From NCBI GenBank assembly GCA_021413665.1, contig JAIOPW010000295.1, forward strand, positions 1 through 11,458: a stretch of DNA of 11,458 nt, in the 5' to 3' direction. A model generated the notes under the pieces. The model saw only the letters and a program-made list of their open reading frames with translations. It was not told the DNA's origin and did no database searches. Of the stretch, positions 7,124 to 11,458 are shown one piece after another (the stretch's first letter is position 1; each line of letters opens with the position of its first letter). A program made the translations under genes and the position numbers. The DNA is from Rhodocyclales bacterium (GTDB lineage Bacteria; Pseudomonadota; Gammaproteobacteria; Burkholderiales; Rhodocyclaceae).

Positions 7124-8848
7124 ATGTCTACTGCCGCTATTGCCGAAAGTATTATCGAAAACTCACCCATGGAGAGCTTTGCCGCCCTGTTCGAGGAAAG
7201 CCTCCAGCGCCAGGAAATGCGTGCCGGTGAAGTCATCACGGCCGAAGTTGTCCGCATCGACCAGAACTTCGTGGTCGTCAATGCGGGGCTCAAGTCCGAA
7301 AGCATGATTCCCGTCGAGGAATTCCACAATGAACGTGGCGAACTCGAAGCCAAGCCGGGCGATTTCGTCCTGGTGGCGATCGAGATGCTCGAAGACGGTT
7401 ACGGCGCAACGCGCCTCTCGCGTGAAAAGGCCAAGCGCATCGCCGCCTGGAACGACCTCGACAAGGCCTTGACCGACAGCGCCCTGGTCACGGGTCTGAT
7501 CACGGGCAAGGTCAAGGGCGGCCTGACCGTCATGGTCAATGGCATCCGCGCCTTCCTCCCCGGTTCCCTGGTCGATACCCGTCCGGTCAAGGACACCACG
7601 CCCTTCGAAGGCAAGGAATACGAATTCAAGGTCATCAAGCTCGACAGGAAGCGCAACAACGTGGTGGTTTCGCGCCGCGCCGTGCTTGAGGCCAGCATGG
7701 GCGAAGAGCGCCAGAAGCTGCTGGAAAACCTGCAGGAAGGCACCGTCATCAAGGGCATCGTCAAGAACATCACCGACTACGGCGCATTCGTCGACCTCGG
7801 CGGCATCGATGGCCTGCTGCACATCACCGACCTGGCCTGGCGTCGCGTGCGTCACCCGTCGGAAGTGCTCAACGTCGGCGACGAAGTCACCGCCAAGGTA
7901 CTCAAGTTCGACCAGGAAAAGAACCGCGTCAGCCTCGGCATGAAGCAACTCGGTGAAGATCCGTGGGTGGGAATCGCCCGCCGTTATCCGCAGGGCACGC
8001 GCCTGTTCGGCAAGGTCACCAACCTGACCGACTACGGTTCCTTCGTCGAGATCGAGCAGGGCATCGAAGGACTGGTGCACGTCTCCGAAATGGACTGGAC
8101 CAACAAGAACATCCATCCGACCAAGGTTGTGCAACTGGGCGACGAAGTCGAAGTGATGATCCTCGAAATCGACGAAGACCGTCGCCGCATTTCGCTGGGC
8201 ATGAAGCAGTGCATGGCGAACCCGTGGGACGATTTCGCGATGAACCACAAGAAGGGCGACAAGGTCCGCGGCGCCATCAAGTCGATCACCGACTTCGGCA
8301 TCTTCATCGGCCTGCCCGGCGGCATCGACGGCCTGGTGCATCTGTCCGACCTGTCCTGGTCGGCCACCGGCGAGGAAGCCAAGCAGAACTTCAAGAAGGG
8401 CGATGAAGTCGAGGCCGTGGTGCTGTCCATCGATGTCGAGAAGGAGCGCATTTCGCTCGGCGTCAAGCAGCTCGATGGCGATCCCTTCACCAGCTTCGTT
8501 GCCACGCATGACAAGAACAGCCTGGTGTCCGGTACGGTCACCAGCGTTGATCAGCGCGGCGCGATGATTGATCTGGGCTCAGAAGTCGAGGGCTATCTGC
8601 GTGTCTCCGAGTTCTCAAGGGATCGCATCGAAGACCTGACCCAGCATCTGAAGGTCGGCCAGGTGATCGAGACCATGATCATCAACGTCGATCGCAAGAC
8701 GCGTTCCATCAACCTGTCGATCAAGGCCAAGGACCAGGTGGAACAGAGCCAGGCGATGCAGAAGCTGGCATCCGCCGACAGTTCCGCCAGCAGCGGCACG
8801 ACCAATCTGGGCGCGCTGCTCAAGGCCAAGCTCAACCAGCAGCAATAA
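7124..8848 (+). CDS. rpsA: 30S ribosomal protein S1
   Basis: The largest small-subunit protein; it binds mRNA and helps structured or weak-SD messages onto the ribosome. The product is 574 aa, a typical betaproteobacterial length, with six S1 (OB-fold) domains at about 35-101, 119-184, 205-273, 290-360, 377-447 and 464-533. Repeated boundary signatures are ITDYGAFVDLGGIDGLLHI, LTDYGSFVEIEQGIEGLVHV and ITDFGIFIGLPGGIDGLVHL, each followed by ISLGMKQ- or VSLGMKQ-type ends. The tail NLGALLKAKLNQQQ is the usual family ending. ATG 7124 is chosen because MSTAAIAESIIENSPMESFAALFEES matches the known N-terminus; the in-frame ATG at 7025 would add 33 non-homologous residues. An AAGG at 7109-7112 is a modest, distant ribosome binding site. 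ihfB follows after ten bases, the classic rpsA-ihfB pair. Confidence 0.97.
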   Translation: MSTAAIAESIIENSPMESFAALFEESLQRQEMRAGEVITAEVVRIDQNFVVVNAGLKSESMIPVEEFHNERGELEAKPGDFVLVAIEMLEDGYGATRLSREKAKRIAAWNDLDKALTDSALVTGLITGKVKGGLTVMVNGIRAFLPGSLVDTRPVKDTTPFEGKEYEFKVIKLDRKRNNVVVSRRAVLEASMGEERQKLLENLQEGTVIKGIVKNITDYGAFVDLGGIDGLLHITDLAWRRVRHPSEVLNVGDEVTAKVLKFDQEKNRVSLGMKQLGEDPWVGIARRYPQGTRLFGKVTNLTDYGSFVEIEQGIEGLVHVSEMDWTNKNIHPTKVVQLGDEVEVMILEIDEDRRRISLGMKQCMANPWDDFAMNHKKGDKVRGAIKSITDFGIFIGLPGGIDGLVHLSDLSWSATGEEAKQNFKKGDEVEAVVLSIDVEKERISLGVKQLDGDPFTSFVATHDKNSLVSGTVTSVDQRGAMIDLGSEVEGYLRVSEFSRDRIEDLTQHLKVGQVIETMIINVDRKTRSINLSIKAKDQVEQSQAMQKLASADSSASSGTTNLGALLKAKLNQQQ

Positions 8849-8858
8849 GTTCATCCTT

Positions 8859-9143
8859 ATGACCAAATCGGAGCTCATCGCCCGGCTGGCGGAGCGCTTT
8901 CCCCAGTTGGTGGCGAAGGATGCCGACTACGCCGTCAAGATGATTCTCGATGCCCTCACTGCGGCGCTGGTGCGCAGTGATCGCATCGAGATACGCGGCT
9001 TTGGCAGCTTTGCGCTGAACTATCGGCCACCACGCGTGGGTCGCAACCCGAAGTCGGGCGACAAGGTGCAGGTACCCGAAAAGTACGTGCCCCATTTCAA
9101 GGCCGGCAAGGAGTTGCGGGAGCGGGTCGATTACCGGCCATGA
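8859..9143 (+). CDS. ihfB: Integration host factor subunit beta
   Basis: DNA-bending protein that pairs with IHF alpha to fold promoter, origin and recombination-site DNA. The product is 94 aa, the normal length. It has the HU/IHF fold: an N-terminal helical body (MTKSELIARLAERFPQL), the IEIRGFGSFALNYRPPRVGRNPKSGDKV beta-arm and a C-terminal KAGKELRERV helix. P64 in GRNPKSG is the intercalating proline at the arm tip. The linkage directly behind rpsA distinguishes it from ihfA (usually behind pheT) and from hup. No Shine-Dalgarno is visible in the ten-base gap, so translation is probably coupled to rpsA. A strong terminator follows 26 bases after the stop. Confidence 0.95.
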   Translation: MTKSELIARLAERFPQLVAKDADYAVKMILDALTAALVRSDRIEIRGFGSFALNYRPPRVGRNPKSGDKVQVPEKYVPHFKAGKELRERVDYRP

Positions 9144-9169
9144 GTCACGCCGTTGCAGCTTGCTTCAGG

Positions 9170-9198
9170 GCGGCACCTTAGACGGGTGCCGCTTTTTT
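9170..9198 (+). terminator. Rho-independent terminator after ihfB
   Basis: A perfect 8-bp stem GCGGCACC (9170-9177) pairs with GGTGCCGC (9185-9192), with a seven-base loop TTAGACG, followed directly by six T residues (9193-9198). It should end the rpsA-ihfB transcript and set lapA-lapB apart as a separate unit. Confidence 0.92.
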
Positions 9199-9287
9199 GT
9201 TTCGGTCGCTGCGTTTGACGCCGTTCAAAGCGGCGCGAGCCGGCACTGAAATTCCGCATTGCTCGATTTTTCGCCCATAACTTTCTT

Positions 9288-9530
9288 GTGACCACCCTGC
9301 TCAAGCTTCTCGTCTGGCTGTTGCGTATCGCGGTTTTCATCGGCCTGTTCGGCCTCGCGATCAAGAACAGCGGCCCGATGGAGTTGCGCTTCTTTCTGGA
9401 CCAGGCCTGGATGGCGCCGACTTCGGTGGTCATCCTTGCCGTGTTCGCCATTGGCGTGGCAGTCGGCCTGACCGCGGCCCTTGGCGTATTCCTGCGTCCG
9501 CAGCGCACACCCGATCGCGAGCCGCGTTGA
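9288..9530 (+). CDS. lapA: Lipopolysaccharide assembly protein A (DUF1049 family)
   Basis: Small inner-membrane protein encoded next to LapB; in E. coli it belongs to the system that adjusts LPS synthesis through FtsH-mediated LpxC turnover. The product is 80 aa, somewhat shorter than E. coli LapA (about 100). Two membrane segments are visible, about residues 4-25 (rich in L, I, V) and 44-69, separated by a short loop containing IKNSGPMELRFFLDQAW, a typical DUF1049 pattern. The C-terminus is short and basic (RPQRTPDREPR). The start is a GTG with no clear Shine-Dalgarno, and no ATG alternative lies just upstream, so the start is less certain than the family call. The 89 bases between the terminator and the start should hold the promoter; TTGACG at 9215-9220 resembles a -35 box but has no fitting -10. 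Confidence 0.82.
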   Translation: MTTLLKLLVWLLRIAVFIGLFGLAIKNSGPMELRFFLDQAWMAPTSVVILAVFAIGVAVGLTAALGVFLRPQRTPDREPR

Positions 9531-9560
9531 CCGTGCAATTTTGACGACTCGCCGCCGATC

Positions 9561-9621
9561 ATGAAGGTCATGCCAGCTTTCCCCCATCCCCACCCCAGCC
9601 CTCCCCTTGAGGGCGAGGAAG
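9561..9621. repeat. C-rich intergenic repeat-like element with G4 potential
   Basis: Within the 125-base lapA-lapB gap lies a block of C runs: 9581-9585, 9588-9591, 9593-9596, 9599-9601 and 9603-9606, separated by only one or two bases. The minus strand therefore carries five G tracts with very short loops, a strong quadruplex-forming pattern. CCCTC (9599-9603) and GAGGG (9609-9613) also form a small hairpin. Text of this style (CCCTCCCCTTGAGGG) resembles dispersed intergenic repeats of many GC-rich proteobacteria; only one copy is in this window, so the repeat nature is inferred. Confidence 0.5.
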
Positions 9622-9655
9622 ATTTTGGGTCGCTGACGCGACTTACACGGTAACC

Positions 9656-10831
9656 ATGGAAATCGAACTCTGGTGGCTGCTGGTTCTGCCGGCTTTTTTC
9701 GGTCTCGGCTGGATCGCGGCACGAATCGACATCAAGCATCTGCTGAAAGAGTCGCGTGCCCTGCCGCGCTCCTATTTCAAGGGCCTCAATTTTCTGCTCA
9801 ACGAGCAGCCTGATCAGGCCATCGAGGCTTTCATCGAAGCGGCGCGCGTCGACCCGGAGACCATCGAGCTCCATTTCGCATTGGGCAATCTGTTTCGTCG
9901 CCGCGGCGAAACAGATCGCGCGATCCGTGTCCATCAGAACCTGATCGAACGCGATGGCCTGTCGGCAAACCAGAGGCTGCATGCCTTGTCCGAGCTCGGC
10001 CAGGACTACCTCAAGGCTGGCCTGCTCGATCGCGCCGAGGACATATTTCTCAAGCTGCGCGGCACGGACCGGGACGAGGAAGCGCTGAAAAACCTGCTGG
10101 AAATCTACCAGCAGGAAAAGGAATGGGCCAAGGCCATCGCCATTGCCGAAGCCATGCCCAACCATTCGGATCATCTCTGGCAAAAGGAAATAGCCGAGTT
10201 TCGCTGCGAAATGGCGGCCAACGAAATGCTGCACGACCGGCATGACGAAGCCCGTCGCCTGCTCGAAGACGCGTTGGCGGCCAACCGGAAATGTGTTCGC
10301 GCCACGCTGCTGCTGGGCGAACTGGCGCTCAAAGTCGGCGCCGGCGAGACGGCGATCGATCACTGGAAATCCATTGAGCAGCAGAATCCCGTCTATCTCT
10401 CGCTGGCGGCGGAAAAGCTGATGGCGGCGCATATTCAGGCGGGTCGCAAGGAGCAGGGCAACCAGTTGCTGCGCGGTTGGCTGGAGCGCCATCCATCGCT
10501 GGATCTGCTCGAGGCCGTGTTTCGGGCGGAGTTGGAGAACGACGGCGCGGAGGCGGCCTATGCACTGGTGCGCGACGAACTGCGGCGCAATCCGACGCTG
10601 CTGGGGCTCGACAAACTGCTGGAAGCGCAGATCCTGATGGTCCCGCCCGAAAAACGCGCCGACCTGGAATTGATCAAGAACCTGATCCACAATCACACCC
10701 GCCGCGTCGCGCGCTATCGCTGCGACGCCTGCGGATTCAAGGCGCGCCAGTTCTACTGGCGCTGCCCCGGCTGCGGCGGCTGGGAAACCTATCCGCCCCG
10801 GCGCACAGAAGAATTCGACATTACGCTCTAG
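9656..10831 (+). CDS. lapB: Lipopolysaccharide assembly protein B, TPR protein with rubredoxin-like zinc site
   Basis: LapB (YciM) is a membrane-anchored cytoplasmic adaptor that, in E. coli, directs LpxC to the FtsH protease and so balances LPS against phospholipid. The product is 391 aa (E. coli 389). Residues 5-22 form a single N-terminal membrane anchor. A long series of tetratricopeptide helices follows (about 35-345), for example PDQAIEAFIEAARVDPETIELHFALGNLFRRRGETDRAI. The C-terminus carries the family's metal-binding ribbon with C356-x2-C359 and C370-x2-C373 in RYRCDACGF and RCPGCGGWETYPP. No strong Shine-Dalgarno precedes ATG 9656. It lies 125 bases after lapA across the C-rich element and seven bases before the next gene. 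Confidence 0.95.
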   Translation: MEIELWWLLVLPAFFGLGWIAARIDIKHLLKESRALPRSYFKGLNFLLNEQPDQAIEAFIEAARVDPETIELHFALGNLFRRRGETDRAIRVHQNLIERDGLSANQRLHALSELGQDYLKAGLLDRAEDIFLKLRGTDRDEEALKNLLEIYQQEKEWAKAIAIAEAMPNHSDHLWQKEIAEFRCEMAANEMLHDRHDEARRLLEDALAANRKCVRATLLLGELALKVGAGETAIDHWKSIEQQNPVYLSLAAEKLMAAHIQAGRKEQGNQLLRGWLERHPSLDLLEAVFRAELENDGAEAAYALVRDELRRNPTLLGLDKLLEAQILMVPPEKRADLELIKNLIHNHTRRVARYRCDACGFKARQFYWRCPGCGGWETYPPRRTEEFDITL

Positions 10832-10838
10832 AAATCCA

Positions 10839-11458
10839 ATGAAAATAACAGTCATCGGCACCGGCTACGTCGGCCTTGTTTCGGGAACCTGCCTCGCGGA
10901 TGTGGGCAATGACGTGCTCTGCCTTGATCTCGATGCCGCGAAAATCCGTACGCTGAACGAAGGCGGGATCCCTATCTACGAACCGGGCCTGGAGGCCATG
11001 GTCAGGAAGAACGAGGCGGCCGGACGCTTGCGCTTCACCACCGACATCGAAGCCGCTGTCGCCCACGGCGTGCTGCAGTTCATTGCCGTCGGCACCCCGC
11101 CCGACGAGGACGGTTCCGCCGATCTCCAGTACGTCGTTGCGGCCGCGCGCAACGTCGGACGCCACATGACCGGCTACAAGGTCGTGGTGGACAAATCCAC
11201 GGTGCCGGTCGGTACTGCCGACAAGGTGCGTGCCGCCATCGCCGAAGAATTGCGGGCGCGTGGCGAAAAGATCGATTTCAGCGTCGTGTCCAATCCGGAA
11301 TTCCTCAAGGAAGGCGCGGCGGTGGACGACTTCATGAAGCCTGACCGCATCGTGGTCGGCTCCGACGATCACCGTGCCATCGATCTGATGCGGGAACTCT
11401 ACGCGCCCTTCCAGCGCAACCACGAACGCCTGATCGTGATGGACCTGAAGAGCGCGGA
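10839..11458 (+). CDS. ugd: UDP-glucose 6-dehydrogenase, 3'-truncated by window edge
   Basis: NAD-dependent four-electron oxidation of UDP-glucose to UDP-glucuronate, a precursor for surface polysaccharides and lipid A or LPS sugars. The 206 visible residues start with a Rossmann motif GTGYVGLVSG (7-16), continue with YEPGLE (47-52), FIAVGTPPDEDG (81-92), VDKSTVPVGTA (118-127) and SNPEFLKEGAAVDDFMKPDRIVVG (151-174), all standard in the UDP-Glc/GDP-Man dehydrogenase family. The GTPPDEDGSAD and NPEFLKEG wording favours Ugd over GDP-mannose dehydrogenase, though the catalytic cysteine lies beyond the window and cannot be checked. The start ATG is seven bases after the lapB stop with no clear ribosome binding site, so it is probably co-transcribed with lapB in an envelope-related cluster. 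Confidence 0.92.
   Translation, partial: MKITVIGTGYVGLVSGTCLADVGNDVLCLDLDAAKIRTLNEGGIPIYEPGLEAMVRKNEAAGRLRFTTDIEAAVAHGVLQFIAVGTPPDEDGSADLQYVVAAARNVGRHMTGYKVVVDKSTVPVGTADKVRAAIAEELRARGEKIDFSVVSNPEFLKEGAAVDDFMKPDRIVVGSDDHRAIDLMRELYAPFQRNHERLIVMDLKSA

Noticed and set aside
9215..9290. Sigma-70 promoter for lapA starting with TTGACG
   Set aside because: No acceptable -10 hexamer occurs at 16-18 bases; a promoter must be somewhere near but cannot be placed from sequence.
9131..10861. A 576-codon open frame on the minus strand opposite lapA, the C-rich element and lapB
   Set aside because: It crosses the terminator region and a repeat-like element, and is antisense to LapB with its intact TPR and zinc motifs; no protein family is recognisable.

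Overview
This is a GC-rich (roughly 60% by eye) chromosomal core-gene window. Protein sequences and gene order point to a betaproteobacterium, most likely near the Rhodocyclales; that placement is inferred from remembered homologues and was not tested. All genes are on the + strand. No tRNA, rRNA, CRISPR array, insertion sequence or phage gene was seen, and no stretch over 300 bases lacks a gene.

Region 1 (1-7000) is a tightly packed supraoperon for amino-acid and aromatic biosynthesis: serC (5' end outside the window), serA, pheA (chorismate mutase/prephenate dehydratase), hisC, tyrA, and an aroA-cmk fusion. Genes overlap or lie within about 10 bases of each other. SerC and SerA make phosphoserine. 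AroA, PheA, TyrA and an aminotransferase carry shikimate-3-phosphate toward phenylalanine and tyrosine. Cmk phosphorylates CMP/dCMP.

Region 2 (7000-9200) holds rpsA (ribosomal protein S1) and ihfB (IHF beta), closed by a clear rho-independent terminator at 9170-9198. Region 3 (9288-end) holds lapA and lapB (lipopolysaccharide assembly regulators) and the start of a UDP-glucose 6-dehydrogenase gene, cut off by the window end. A C-rich, repeat-like block with G-quadruplex potential on the minus strand separates lapA from lapB.

The unusual part is 4650-5140. tyrA changes reading frame at about 4655. About 475 bases later the text passes directly from near the 3' end of tyrA into the AroA domain at about residue 37 (E. 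coli numbering), so the end of tyrA and the start of aroA, including the GSKSxSNR substrate-binding motif, are absent. The rest of AroA and the fused cytidylate kinase look intact. Either a real pair of lesions has inactivated tyrosine and shikimate steps, or these are assembly/consensus errors; the sequence alone cannot decide. No undescribed system is evident; the rest is well-known housekeeping.
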